A stretch of DNA of 64,000 bases from assembly GCA_013285465.1 (NCBI GenBank), contig CP053449.1, positions 1,053,540 through 1,117,539 on the forward strand, given 5' to 3'. Below the pieces are notes generated by a model that did not search any database, was not told the DNA's origin, and saw nothing but the letters and a program-made list of their open reading frames with translations. The DNA comes from Pseudomonadota bacterium (lineage in GTDB: Bacteria; Pseudomonadota; Alphaproteobacteria; Micavibrionales; CSBR16-224). The translations under genes were made by a program, and so were the position numbers. Position 1 is the first letter of the stretch. The number at the start of each line of letters is the position of its first letter. Below are positions 1-7,459 of this stretch, one piece after another.

Positions 1-145
1 GAGTTGTCATGAAGGAGTAAGTGATGTGGTATTTTCCATCTTGTTCCGGTTCTAGTAGAAAATCTGGAATTGTTGTCCAGTTCCAGTAGCTTTCATTATA
101 ACTCATCACAATAGCTTCAAAGTCTTCAAATACTATGTCGCTCAT
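1..145 (-). CDS. Hypothetical protein, 3' part outside window
   Basis: An open frame runs from an ATG at 145 leftwards off the window edge, giving 48 residues that begin MSDIVFEDFEAIV and contain no stop. A GGAGAGAG ribosome binding site lies directly upstream. The fragment is acidic and rich in aromatic residues, with no signal peptide. I recognise no family. It lies just downstream of the secreted protein at 169-753 on the same strand, with a 23-base gap, so the two may be co-transcribed. The C-terminal remainder is outside the window. Confidence 0.55.
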   Translation of the reverse strand, partial: MSDIVFEDFEAIVMSYNESYWNWTTIPDFLLEPEQDGKYHITYSFMTT

Positions 146-168
146 CTCTCTCTCCATAAATTAAGCTG

Positions 169-753
169 TTAATATGGTCTTAGACAGTATTGCATCGCTT
201 TTGTCAGTGCATGCTGCTGTGCATAAAGGCTATTGGGTAGCAAAAAGGTGTCCGCGCAGTACCTCATCCGTTTATTTGAAAAAACGCTAGGCTTATTTCT
301 TTCGAAACGCACTGTTATAATTACGAAAGGATCAAGGTTGGCTACGTCCATAGTTTTTAGCCGGAGATTGACTATAATATGCACGCTATCTCGCGTGTTA
401 TTCGTACTTTGCTCTTCTGAAGAATAGATGGGAATATTAGTATGTTTACGCAAAACGCATTCAGTCAAATTGGCAACCTCATTCTTTTGAAATAAGACTG
501 TTTCGTCTAAATTACGATTCTTCTCCAACTCTACGGTGACAAAAATAGCTTTCACACTATTTAAAAGCATAGGATAAAACTCTGAAGTAAAACCAGTAGC
601 TTGATCTGCGCTTACATGAGTGCAAATATCAGAAACTAAAGTGTTAGGTTGTTCATTAACTGTTTCTGTCGCCGCGCTACTAGCATTTATTATTGTAGAA
701 TAAAAAATATTTGCTAATAATAGCATAGTAATAATAAAAACATTTTTTCTCAT
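169..753 (-). CDS. Secreted hypothetical protein
   Basis: This 194-residue protein begins with a typical signal peptide: Met-Arg-Lys, then about 17 hydrophobic residues, with a likely cleavage after INASSA near residue 27. The mature part has four cysteines, two of them near the C-terminus, so disulphides in the periplasm are possible. I see no catalytic motif and recognise no family. The start is supported by a GGGGGCG stretch upstream of the ATG. The low-GC sequence resembles other island genes here rather than the chromosome to the right. It could be cargo of the mobile element whose relaxase begins just to its right. Confidence 0.6.
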   Translation of the reverse strand: MRKNVFIITMLLLANIFYSTIINASSAATETVNEQPNTLVSDICTHVSADQATGFTSEFYPMLLNSVKAIFVTVELEKNRNLDETVLFQKNEVANLTECVLRKHTNIPIYSSEEQSTNNTRDSVHIIVNLRLKTMDVANLDPFVIITVRFERNKPSVFSNKRMRYCADTFLLPNSLYAQQHALTKAMQYCLRPY

Positions 754-936
754 AACGCCCCCACAAAAGAATCAAAATATGCCCACCATTTTAGAACTGC
801 TGACGGATAGGTAAAGGGGAAAGTATACAATCCTTAAATTACATTACATTAATGCCATGTATGGATTGAGATTGAATGACATATATCATTCATCGCAAGT
901 AAGCAATTAAAAACAATGAGATATGATTAATTTTTT

Positions 937-2859
937 CTATTTCTGCGGCGTTACTAGAGGTTGTGCCTTGATCTTGCTCAACTTCACTTTAGCTTTGACA
1001 TTAAACGCAGGAGTGCGCGTTGTCTTACTGCCGTTTAGCGGTGGTATTTTACCGCGTTTCAGCACTTCTGAAACCGTCAGAGTCGATTGTTTGAGGCCGG
1101 TCGTTGTCACATGCTTCTTCTTCGGTGGCGCTGTTTTGACGGTTCTCGCAAGACTGGTATTGCTCTCGCGTTTTAAGGTCTTTTTGTAACGCGCTTCATT
1201 GAACATCTCGCCCGGCGGAGCCGCTACTTTCAGCGGATAAAGCGGCAGACCGTTCAGATCATAGCTCATATGCTGAATACGGGCGTAAAACGCCGTATTC
1301 GCGGCTACTTGCCGTTTCTGCTCTTCCTGCTGCTGTTGCAGCCTTTCATATGATTGTATGCTTCTATATAGCTCTTGCTGCAACTGCATCAGTTTTGCGG
1401 CATCTGCTGTTTCCTGCAGTTTAATCTCTTCACGCTTTTTCTGCACCTTCTCGGCCATGATTGTTTCTTGCGCCTTCAGAATTAATGCACGGATTTTCGC
1501 TTTCATATCATCGGAGAGAAGGGCGCTGTCCAGCGAGGCTTGTAGACTGGCAATATCACCCGATAGGGACGCAATCTTGCTCTCCAGCTTGGCCAGTTGC
1601 TCTTTGATGGCCTGCTGGCTGTCTTTCGGCTTATCAGGTGCTGTTGCGGCATTGATATGCCCGGCAATCTGTTTCTTAAGCTGCCATTCTTCTTCTCTAT
1701 GCTGGTCTTTGTAGAAGTGCAGCGTTTTGTGCAGCTCGCGGCTTTCTTCCAGATGCCGCCGCACCATTACCTCCATCTCGGCACGGTCGCGTTTATGTGC
1801 AGTTTTAGCCTCTTGTGTGTTGAATGCTTTGATTGCGGCATTCTTCCCTGAAACCGCATCCCAGATGCCGGTCATACCCTTGGCAAAACGCCCGGCGCGG
1901 GCTTTGGTCTCTTCAACCCATCTTTGCCGTTGGCGCTCCAGTAGGTCTTCACGCTCTTTGCGCTGAATATTCACAAGCTGCCGCAGTTCCTGCACTACAG
2001 GCTTTTTGCGTTTCTTGAACAGCGCCCGTTTTTCAGCCAAGAGCTGCGCAGTGCTTTGCTGCATCCGGCTTTGCAGAAAATCTCGTGCCTGATCTGCCGT
2101 TGGCAGCTCTTCATAAGCACCAAGTTTTGCTTTCAGTTCTTTTTTCTTTGCGCCCAGCCAGCGTGAGAGCGAATAGACTTCCCCTTCAAAATCCACGGCC
2201 ACATAGCCGCGCTGGTCGCCTTTGGCGAGATAATACCCACGCTCTTGCAGAGCACCTGCAAAGCTTTGCTTGCTATCAGAGCCATTCCAGCATTCCTGAA
2301 AGAATGCCTTCAGCTTAACTGGGTCATTTTTTAGACGTTCGGCTTGCTGCCATTCATGGAGGGTGTAATTGGTGGGACTGCTGTCTTCTTTGCGGATAAA
2401 GCCTTTGGGCAGCTTCCATTTGTGATGCAGGAACAGCTCTTTTGCCACAGAAAACAGCTTATTCTTGAAATGCGCCATATTGATGGCTTTGAGTTTATGA
2501 CCCGCATCATAGATGCGGGACCAAACACAATGGCAATGCCTGCGGCCTTTCTTTTCATGGAAGACGATGACGCGGGGCTGGCCTTCCAGCCCCAAGCTCT
2601 TTTCAATACGCGCAATCGCGTTTTCAAAGTCTTCAATGGTTACTAATTCACCTTCCGGCGGATTGAGGCTCAGGGAGAAGAGGTATTGCTGGCACATTGT
2701 TGCCAGACTGGTCATTTCTGCTTCTTGGAGAGCGCCCAGCACGTCTTGGGCGATAAATCCTCGTATCTCATGGACGGTGACATGTTCGTTCTCGTCACCT
2801 TTGAGAAGATGCGCCGCCAGTGCAGCAGCGCCTTTGCGCTGGCTGGCTTTCAGGATCAT
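937..2859 (-). CDS. Relaxase / mobilization nuclease (MobA/VirD2-like)
   Basis: A 640-residue relaxase of the kind found on alphaproteobacterial mobile elements, which nicks one strand at an origin of transfer and leads it into the recipient. The metal-binding three-histidine motif is clear: H101 in VIVFHEKKGRR, then H108 and H110 in RRHCHCVWSR. The N-terminal 250 residues form the nuclease. The rest is a long charged, Lys/Glu/Gln-rich region, probably coiled coil around residues 390-530, with a basic tail. The first tyrosine is Y59 in QQYLFSLSLNPP; no tyrosine lies in the first 58 residues, so the nucleophile must be placed by alignment. Its start overlaps the mobC-like stop by four bases, so the two are translationally coupled. 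Confidence 0.88.
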   Translation of the reverse strand: MILKASQRKGAAALAAHLLKGDENEHVTVHEIRGFIAQDVLGALQEAEMTSLATMCQQYLFSLSLNPPEGELVTIEDFENAIARIEKSLGLEGQPRVIVFHEKKGRRHCHCVWSRIYDAGHKLKAINMAHFKNKLFSVAKELFLHHKWKLPKGFIRKEDSSPTNYTLHEWQQAERLKNDPVKLKAFFQECWNGSDSKQSFAGALQERGYYLAKGDQRGYVAVDFEGEVYSLSRWLGAKKKELKAKLGAYEELPTADQARDFLQSRMQQSTAQLLAEKRALFKKRKKPVVQELRQLVNIQRKEREDLLERQRQRWVEETKARAGRFAKGMTGIWDAVSGKNAAIKAFNTQEAKTAHKRDRAEMEVMVRRHLEESRELHKTLHFYKDQHREEEWQLKKQIAGHINAATAPDKPKDSQQAIKEQLAKLESKIASLSGDIASLQASLDSALLSDDMKAKIRALILKAQETIMAEKVQKKREEIKLQETADAAKLMQLQQELYRSIQSYERLQQQQEEQKRQVAANTAFYARIQHMSYDLNGLPLYPLKVAAPPGEMFNEARYKKTLKRESNTSLARTVKTAPPKKKHVTTTGLKQSTLTVSEVLKRGKIPPLNGSKTTRTPAFNVKAKVKLSKIKAQPLVTPQK

Positions 2860-3242
2860 TGCTCTTCTCCTGAGTTGCCCTTGGCTTTACGCCCAAGCGC
2901 CAGAGATAGCTCCTCGCGTATGTCGAGAACTGCATTGCAGGCTTCATGAAGCAGGGCATGTGTTTCTTCATCTAGCGGTAGAGCGCCGCTATTGCTGGCT
3001 TTTGCCAGTTGATTAAGGTTGCTGGAGATACGTGTATTTCCGAGACGGTGCAAGAGCCGTTCGATCAGTTCTTTATTCTCGGAGATATTGGCAGCATGAC
3101 GGCGCGGGGTAGGGAGCTCAAAGAGCATAAAGCGAATATAGGCGCTGACCGGCATACGCCCGGCGCGCGTTCTTAACTGCTGCCGTTCTTCCTTACTTAG
3201 ACGGATAGAAAACGGCGGCAAGTTTTTGCCGTCACTCTCCAT
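2856..3242 (-). CDS. mobC: MobC-like relaxosome accessory protein
   Basis: A 128-residue protein with a ribbon-helix-helix-like N-terminus (PPFSIRLSKEERQQLRTRAG, then VSAYIRFML) and a helical second half containing ISSNLNQLAKA, the asparagine-rich signature of MobC relaxosome proteins. MobC binds the origin of transfer and helps the relaxase open the strands. It is coupled to the relaxase gene by an ATGA overlap and is the first gene of the pair. The divergent gap upstream (3243-3356) is the natural place for oriT and for autoregulation. Confidence 0.8.
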   Translation of the reverse strand: MESDGKNLPPFSIRLSKEERQQLRTRAGRMPVSAYIRFMLFELPTPRRHAANISENKELIERLLHRLGNTRISSNLNQLAKASNSGALPLDEETHALLHEACNAVLDIREELSLALGRKAKGNSGEEQ

Positions 3243-3356
3243 TACCCAACACTCCCTCTTGACTCTTATATTTTAACATAAATTAGAGGTTGTGTCCAAA
3301 AAGGCTCTACACGCGTGAGGAAATTCTCTAGAATTATTTACAAGGAGAGTATTGCT
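3243..3356. other. Divergent intergenic region, candidate oriT
   Basis: A 114-base gap between mobC (leftward) and a rightward gene. It contains a 6-bp inverted repeat with a 2-base centre at 3322-3335 (AATTCT / AGAATT), and an AAGGAGAG ribosome binding site at 3342-3349 serving the ATG at 3357. In MobC/MOBP-type elements the nic site usually lies just upstream of mobC, so this is the best oriT candidate here. I cannot identify the nic site itself. Confidence 0.35.
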
Positions 3357-3722
3357 ATGAGCGATGATGAGAAATGGGTTCCGGCATCAGATAATTTTAT
3401 CGCAGCAGATGTGATCCGCTGGACAGAGCCGGTCTGGTCAGATAAGAAACGCGGTCGCGGCAAGAACGCGAAACATGTCATGCTGGCAAAACAGCACATT
3501 ATAGGGCAAATCGAAGAAATTGATGGCGATTACGTCTCAATTAAGGTTATTTCCGCTGAAATCATCGTAGAAGGCGAGAAAAAGACCTATAGGCCGCTGC
3601 TTCCGCGTGAAATAGGCAGTATTGTCAGGAAAAAGCCTGCAACACTTGCCAAAAATAGCATTGAACGGCGACTTTGGAGCGATGAAAGTGCCCGTAACAG
3701 CGTTATAGACCAAGAAGGATAA
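3357..3722 (+). CDS. Hypothetical protein upstream of GNAT
   Basis: A 121-residue soluble protein starting MSDDEKWVPASDNF. The ATG at 3357 is preferred over an upstream in-frame start because of the strong AAGGAG at 3342, nine bases away. The centre (QIEEIDGDYVSIKVISAEII) reads as beta strands and could be an SH3-like or OB-like barrel; no catalytic motif is visible. It is six bases upstream of the GNAT gene and surely co-transcribed with it. It does not resemble a DUF1778 antitoxin, so a TacA-TacT pair is unlikely. It is probably accessory cargo of the mobilizable element. Confidence 0.65.
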   Translation: MSDDEKWVPASDNFIAADVIRWTEPVWSDKKRGRGKNAKHVMLAKQHIIGQIEEIDGDYVSIKVISAEIIVEGEKKTYRPLLPREIGSIVRKKPATLAKNSIERRLWSDESARNSVIDQEG

Positions 3723-3728
3723 AAGCAA

Positions 3729-4220
3729 ATGACGTTGGTCATCAGAAAAGAGGCGGAAAGCGATTTTCAAGCCGTGCATAACCTTCAATGCGCGGCTTTT
3801 GAAGGGCCAGCGGAGGCTGATCTGGTCAATGCCTTGCGCGACAACGGTGATGCCGTGATCTCTCTCGTTGCTCTGAGTGGGGAGGGGCAAGTTCTCGGTC
3901 ATATTCTCCTGAGCCGCCTTGATGCGCCGATGCGCGCTTTGGCGCTTGCACCGGTTGCGGTTTTGCCGGAACATCAAAAGACCGGAATCGGTGGCGGCCT
4001 GATCCGTGAGGCGCTCTCTTTGGCTGAACTTGAAAACTGGCAGAGCGTTTTTGTTTTGGGTGATCCCAGCTATTACGAACGCTTTGGCTTTAGCGGTGCG
4101 GCGGCAATACAGTATGATTGCGTATATGCAGGGCAGTACTTCATGGCGCGACATTTTGATAAACAGGGCCCTGGTGCCGGACAGATCATATATCCCACAC
4201 CGTTTCAAAATTTAGTGTAA
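3729..4220 (+). CDS. GNAT family N-acetyltransferase (YhbS-like)
   Basis: A 163-residue acetyl-CoA dependent N-acetyltransferase. The GNAT core motif A is clear in the middle (LAPVAVLPEHQKTGIGGGLI), where the Q-x-x-G-I-G-G-G loop holds the pyrophosphate of acetyl-CoA. It is followed by VFVLGDPSYYERFGF, typical of the YhbS/COG3153 branch. The substrate cannot be told from sequence. The gene follows a 121-residue hypothetical with a six-base gap, and a strong hairpin terminator begins about 130 bases after its stop. Confidence 0.85.
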   Translation: MTLVIRKEAESDFQAVHNLQCAAFEGPAEADLVNALRDNGDAVISLVALSGEGQVLGHILLSRLDAPMRALALAPVAVLPEHQKTGIGGGLIREALSLAELENWQSVFVLGDPSYYERFGFSGAAAIQYDCVYAGQYFMARHFDKQGPGAGQIIYPTPFQNLV

Positions 4221-4351
4221 TATCTTTCAACTCTGTGACCTGCAAGATGTGTGCTTGTAGTACAGGATTAACCATCCTTTAACTTCTGCGCACAAATCTT
4301 GGCAAGGGAAGGAGCTCCAAAGCCGCCCTCCCGTTGCATCCCTCCTGGCTG

Positions 4352-4383
4352 AAAACAGACCCTCCAATAGAGGGGTCTGTTTT
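4352..4383 (+). terminator. Intrinsic terminator after GNAT (possibly bidirectional)
   Basis: The 13-base arm AAAACAGACCCTC and the 14-base arm GAGGGGTCTGTTTT enclose a five-base loop, with one unpaired base in the stem. The A-rich foot and T-rich foot let it act in either direction. Confidence 0.65.
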
Positions 4384-4573
4384 GCAAACATCCTTGGTGT
4401 TTGATCCCGCGTCAAAGGAGGAGAAGGCGGCTCTCCCCTTTAACAATACCCCATCGCTTCAAGGGCTCATCCTGCCCCTGAAAACCCTGACCAACCTTGT
4501 GCAGATTGGATGCGCACAATTTCATTGAGACCAAAGTGAGATTTTCAGCACTCCCTTTAGGATACCCATCGAC

Positions 4574-4596
4574 AAAAGATATTCCGGTTATCTTTT
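4574..4596 (-). terminator. Candidate terminator of capH-capP
   Basis: A perfect 8-bp inverted repeat (AAAAGATA / TATCTTTT) with a seven-base loop, about 50 bases beyond the stop codon of the metallopeptidase gene. On the minus strand it ends in TTTT. The stem is AT-rich, so it is only a moderate terminator. Confidence 0.4.
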
Positions 4597-4647
4597 GAAA
4601 CATCGAGTAAACTGATTTCGTGTTATTGGCTTTTATTATTATAAGAA

Positions 4648-5463
4648 TTAATAATCACATTCTTCCGCGACACAATCTTCATCATAAAATAATAATGTAT
4701 AAGTAAAACCATCATTAAGGATGATAGTGCTAGAGTAGATTGTTTCTAGTGTCATATTTCTAGATTGTGGGTTTATCCAGTCAGATGCATCAGTGGTGTC
4801 AAAATCCGATGGGTATGGATCATCTTGAACGTCGACTGCTAAGGATTTTTGATATTCAGAAAGGGGAGTGTGTTCTATGTAGAAACCAAAGTTTTCTGAT
4901 GCCACAAATCGTCGAAATTTGCTCTTATGGTGAATAACCATGGCGCTGGGAGTTCTTTCTAGAAAGCTAAGTCTGCGATAGGTGGCTTCTAATGATGTGC
5001 CGCATAGCTCGGATATTGATGAAATATTGCTCCAGTTTATTTCACAATTATGGTGCTTTGCAATGTGTACCCTTGGCATCAATAGACCAGACGCAAATCC
5101 ATTGGCTTCTCTTTCGACGGGGTCATTGAAAGGGTTTGAGAACTCTTTGCTTCCACACTCGAAAGACATTTTTAACTGTGGGATTATGTGCATGGAAACA
5201 TGACCAATCTCATGGGCGGCTGTAAATTTTTTTCTTCCTGGATCTGAAATGTTGGTGTTTATATAGATAAGTGCCCCTTTATCATTACCAAGAGCTTTAC
5301 CCAAGATTTTATCGGAACTGAAAGGTTGCTCTTCCATCGCGACCTTAAAACCGTCACAGTTAATGGCGCTTACTATGCTTGTTGGGCAAATGGGAAGAGT
5401 ATCAAAACCTAACGCTTCCAATAAATTCTCTGCTTCTGTTGCACCCTGCTGCTCCGCGATCAT
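4648..5463 (-). CDS. capP: ImmA/IrrE-type metallopeptidase, CapP-like CBASS regulator
   Basis: A 271-residue zinc peptidase. The HExxH motif is at residues 84-88 (AAHEIGHVSMH), and the third ligand is probably E119 in VEREANGFASGLLMP, the ImmA/IrrE signature. Residues 150-271 form a separate C-terminal domain. In described CapH-CapP pairs the peptidase is activated by DNA damage or single-stranded DNA and cleaves the HTH repressor, derepressing CBASS. The match here rests on context: its start overlaps the XRE gene by four bases (ATGA), and the pair is divergent from a CBASS operon. Other XRE-ImmA pairs control prophages or ICEs, so the assignment to CBASS is inferred from position. Confidence 0.82.
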   Translation of the reverse strand: MIAEQQGATEAENLLEALGFDTLPICPTSIVSAINCDGFKVAMEEQPFSSDKILGKALGNDKGALIYINTNISDPGRKKFTAAHEIGHVSMHIIPQLKMSFECGSKEFSNPFNDPVEREANGFASGLLMPRVHIAKHHNCEINWSNISSISELCGTSLEATYRRLSFLERTPSAMVIHHKSKFRRFVASENFGFYIEHTPLSEYQKSLAVDVQDDPYPSDFDTTDASDWINPQSRNMTLETIYSSTIILNDGFTYTLLFYDEDCVAEECDY

Positions 5464-5816
5464 TTATCTGTCATTTCCTTAAGTCGTTCTGCCATTCCTC
5501 GGAGCATTTTCTGATCATCATCTGAGAGGTCTTCTAGTATATCCCAGCGGCGATAAAACTCCCTACTCTTTTGCTCTATTCCTGATGGAGGAGGGGCATC
5601 GCCAGCTAGCTCAAATGGTTCTACGTTTAGCGCTGATGCTAATTTTCTTAACACAACAAAAGTTGGTAGTCGCTTATCTCCTTTTTCGATTTGGCTTAAT
5701 GCAGCGGGGGTAATTCCGGCTTTTGCCGCTAATGTGGATTGATTCCATCCCTTTTCGTCTCGTAAGCGTTTGATATTTTGACTTATGATGCGTGCTTGTT
5801 GCGATTTTTCTGACAT
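5460..5816 (-). CDS. capH: XRE-family repressor, CapH-like CBASS regulator
   Basis: A 118-residue protein with an XRE helix-turn-helix at about residues 13-70 (NQSTLAAKAGITPAALSQIEKG) and a C-terminal helical tail that is probably the dimerization or cleavage region. It is coupled to the downstream metallopeptidase gene. Two palindromes with GTTAA/TTAAC cores lie in the 130 bases separating it from the divergent CBASS operon. One lies just upstream of its own start and the other near the CBASS promoter. This layout predicts that it represses both itself and the CBASS operon. Confidence 0.85.
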   Translation of the reverse strand: MSEKSQQARIISQNIKRLRDEKGWNQSTLAAKAGITPAALSQIEKGDKRLPTFVVLRKLASALNVEPFELAGDAPPPSGIEQKSREFYRRWDILEDLSDDDQKMLRGMAERLKEMTDK

Positions 5817-5825
5817 ATATCAACT

Positions 5826-5851
5826 CCCGTTAAAAAAAACATTAACACGGG
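5826..5851. promoter_or_regulatory. Operator 1, imperfect palindrome
   Basis: Two inward-facing half sites, CCCGTTAA and its near mirror TTAACACGGG, lie 10 bases upstream of the capH start. The core GTTAA...TTAAC is shared with operator 2, suggesting both bind the same XRE protein. Confidence 0.55.
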
Positions 5852-5880
5852 TTGACATGCTATGCCAGCTAATTCATGAT
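5852..5880 (+). promoter_or_regulatory. Candidate CBASS operon promoter
   Basis: A perfect TTGACA at 5852-5857 is followed, after 17 bases, by CATGAT at 5875-5880 (four of six matches to the -10 consensus). It sits between the two operators and faces the 57-residue gene at 5947, so repressor binding on either side would block it. Confidence 0.5.
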
Positions 5881-5888
5881 ATTAACTA

Positions 5889-5910
5889 CTGTTAAAAAAT
5901 ATTTTAACAG
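5889..5910. promoter_or_regulatory. Operator 2, perfect palindrome
   Basis: Perfect 9-bp arms, CTGTTAAAA and TTTTAACAG, around a 4-base centre. It lies 9 bases downstream of the proposed -10, at the expected transcription start. An AGGAGGT ribosome binding site at 5931-5937 follows, serving the ATG at 5947. Confidence 0.65.
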
Positions 5911-5946
5911 AAGTGCAAATCAAAAAAGATAGGAGGTACTTATATC

Positions 5947-6120
5947 ATGGCTACAAATCCGCCCAAAGGTGATGGTAAGCGCAATGGGGCAGTTCGTGCT
6001 CGTTCCCAAACGAAAACGCCATCAGGTCATTACGTCAAGCGTGATGCGAATACAGGAAGGTTTATGGATGTAAAAACCAGCGATAAGACACCATTCAAAG
6101 GAGTGAGAAAGGAAAAATGA
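5947..6120 (+). CDS. 57-residue basic protein, first gene of CBASS operon
   Basis: A small gene supported by an AGGAGGT Shine-Dalgarno ten bases before the ATG and by protein-like composition. It starts MATNPPKGDGKRNG, has a central SGHYVKRDANTGRFMDVKT, and ends PFKGVRKEK. It is strongly basic and Gly/Lys-rich, without hydrophobic segments, and looks mostly disordered. The pattern KRD..TGRFM..K....PFKGVR looks like a conserved signature that I associate with small hypothetical proteins of mobile regions, but I cannot name it. It is the first gene after the CapH-type operators, so it should be expressed together with the CBASS genes. Confidence 0.72.
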   Translation: MATNPPKGDGKRNGAVRARSQTKTPSGHYVKRDANTGRFMDVKTSDKTPFKGVRKEK

Positions 6121-6136
6121 TACGGCTAATGGGGTT

Positions 6137-6286
6137 ATGCATATGACCGTGGGATTAATAGGGATTATTACTGGAGGCCAAAAATTAGGCTGGCTGTGCA
6201 TCGCGATTTTATCACTTTGTGCGGGGGGATATTTGGTGTTGGATGAGATAGTGCCACGTTCTCTTCCTGTGTTAGGTAAGGTGTAA
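6137..6286 (+). CDS. 49-residue small membrane protein in CBASS operon
   Basis: An open frame starting at ATG 6137 (alternative ATG 6143) encodes a short peptide with one hydrophobic stretch, LGWLCIAILSLCAGGYLVL, after a glycine-rich lead and before a short tail ending LPVLGKV. It would be a single-pass or re-entrant membrane peptide. The ribosome binding site is weak (GGGG just upstream). It fills the space between the 57-residue gene and the Cap5 gene, and its stop is 15 bases from the next start. It might instead be leader sequence, so confidence is moderate. Confidence 0.45.
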   Translation: MHMTVGLIGIITGGQKLGWLCIAILSLCAGGYLVLDEIVPRSLPVLGKV

Positions 6287-6301
6287 ACGGAGTAAGGTAA
6301 A

Positions 6302-7459
6302 GTGGTTTCTGATGTTACACGATATGTTCCCGCCCCGGCTCAACGAGAGCTGTGGGCACGCGCTGCAGGGCGTTGCCAGTTTGATGGTCACAATCGGCTT
6401 TTATATTCATCGTGTGTTACTCAGGAGGCTGTGAATGTTGCTCAAAAAGCCCATATCTATGCCTTTTCGGAAAAAGGGCCGAGAGGACGCGGCCCTTACA
6501 AGGACAATCTTGATAGACTCAATGATGTCAGCAATTTGATGCTGATGTGTTATGATTGCCATACAAAGATCGATCAGGATAAAGAGGGACTTCGTTACTC
6601 GGCTGAACTTTTAATTCAGTGGAAAGAATTACATGAACAGCGGATAGAAATTGTGACTGGCATAGCCCAGGATAAAAAATCTCATGTTGTACTTTATGGA
6701 GCAAATATTGGCTCAGAGAAAACATTGATTGAGTATCATGATTGTGTCCGAGGGATGTTTCCTCATAGGTATCCAGCTAGTGAAAGGCCAATACAGATAT
6801 CGACAAAATCTGAAATAAAGGACAATTCTTCACAATATTGGCAGGCGGAGTCGTTACATCTTTTGAATGTCTTTCAGAAAAAAATTGTACCGATCATTGA
6901 TGATGATGCTTGTAAACATTTTTCTCTATTTGCGCTTGCACCGCAGCCGCTGCTAGTCCAGTTGGGTGCGCTATTTACTGATAAAATCTCTGTGGAAGGT
7001 TATCAACCCCATAGGGAGCCAAAGGGATGGCGATGGCACGATTGTGGAGACGAATTTGATTACGTCGTGCACAGGCCGGAACGTAATCATGAGAGGGTCG
7101 CGTTAATTGTTTCCTTGAGCGACAACGTGCCTAAAGACCGTATCACGAGGGTAATTGGTGATGATGTGTCTATTTGGGAAATAACTGTAGAGAATCCTCA
7201 CAATGATCTTATTAAGGCAAAGCAACAGGTTTCTATGTTTAGGCAGCGGATGAGAAGTCTAATTGTTGAAATTAAGAAGCAACATGGTGCAAAAACACCA
7301 TTGCATATTTTCCCTGTTATGCCAGTTTCCTGCTCGATTGAGTTGGGAAGAATTCGTATGCCAAAAGTCGATATGCCATGGCTCATTTATGATCATGATG
7401 TTGTGACACAGGAATTTGTTAAAGCTTTAGAAATAAAAGGTGATTTGTATGATGATTGA
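6302..7459 (+). CDS. cap5: Cap5-type CBASS effector: HNH nuclease fused to SAVED
   Basis: A 385-residue effector. The N-terminal ~110 residues form a zinc-stabilised HNH nuclease: C25 in AAGRCQFDGH, the first histidine H51 in AQKAHIYAF, N78 in SNLMLMCYDCH, the C83-x-x-C86 pair, and H87. Residues of about 180-385 are the SAVED sensor that binds the cyclic nucleotide made by the CD-NTase encoded next. In known systems ligand binding oligomerises Cap5 and turns on DNA degradation, killing the infected cell. The start is GTG at 6302 with an upstream GGAG. The last eleven bases overlap the CD-NTase gene, showing tight coupling. Confidence 0.9.
   Translation: MVSDVTRYVPAPAQRELWARAAGRCQFDGHNRLLYSSCVTQEAVNVAQKAHIYAFSEKGPRGRGPYKDNLDRLNDVSNLMLMCYDCHTKIDQDKEGLRYSAELLIQWKELHEQRIEIVTGIAQDKKSHVVLYGANIGSEKTLIEYHDCVRGMFPHRYPASERPIQISTKSEIKDNSSQYWQAESLHLLNVFQKKIVPIIDDDACKHFSLFALAPQPLLVQLGALFTDKISVEGYQPHREPKGWRWHDCGDEFDYVVHRPERNHERVALIVSLSDNVPKDRITRVIGDDVSIWEITVENPHNDLIKAKQQVSMFRQRMRSLIVEIKKQHGAKTPLHIFPVMPVSCSIELGRIRMPKVDMPWLIYDHDVVTQEFVKALEIKGDLYDD

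Larger units (their letters stand above)
4221..4647. other. 427-base gap between convergent genes, structured
   Basis: No convincing gene is present; three short frames here lack start signals and family resemblance. The gap holds a strong hairpin at 4352-4383 and a second perfect hairpin at 4574-4596. It also has a longer-range pairing of AGCCGCC (about 4321) with GGCGGCT (about 4424), and many short C-rich runs. The two hairpins suit terminators for the converging GNAT and capHP transcripts. The remaining pairing could mean a structured RNA. Confidence 0.5.

Noticed and set aside
3357-4220. Hypothetical plus GNAT as a TacA-TacT toxin-antitoxin pair
   Set aside because: The upstream protein is not a ribbon-helix-helix DUF1778 antitoxin, and the GNAT is of the YhbS type.
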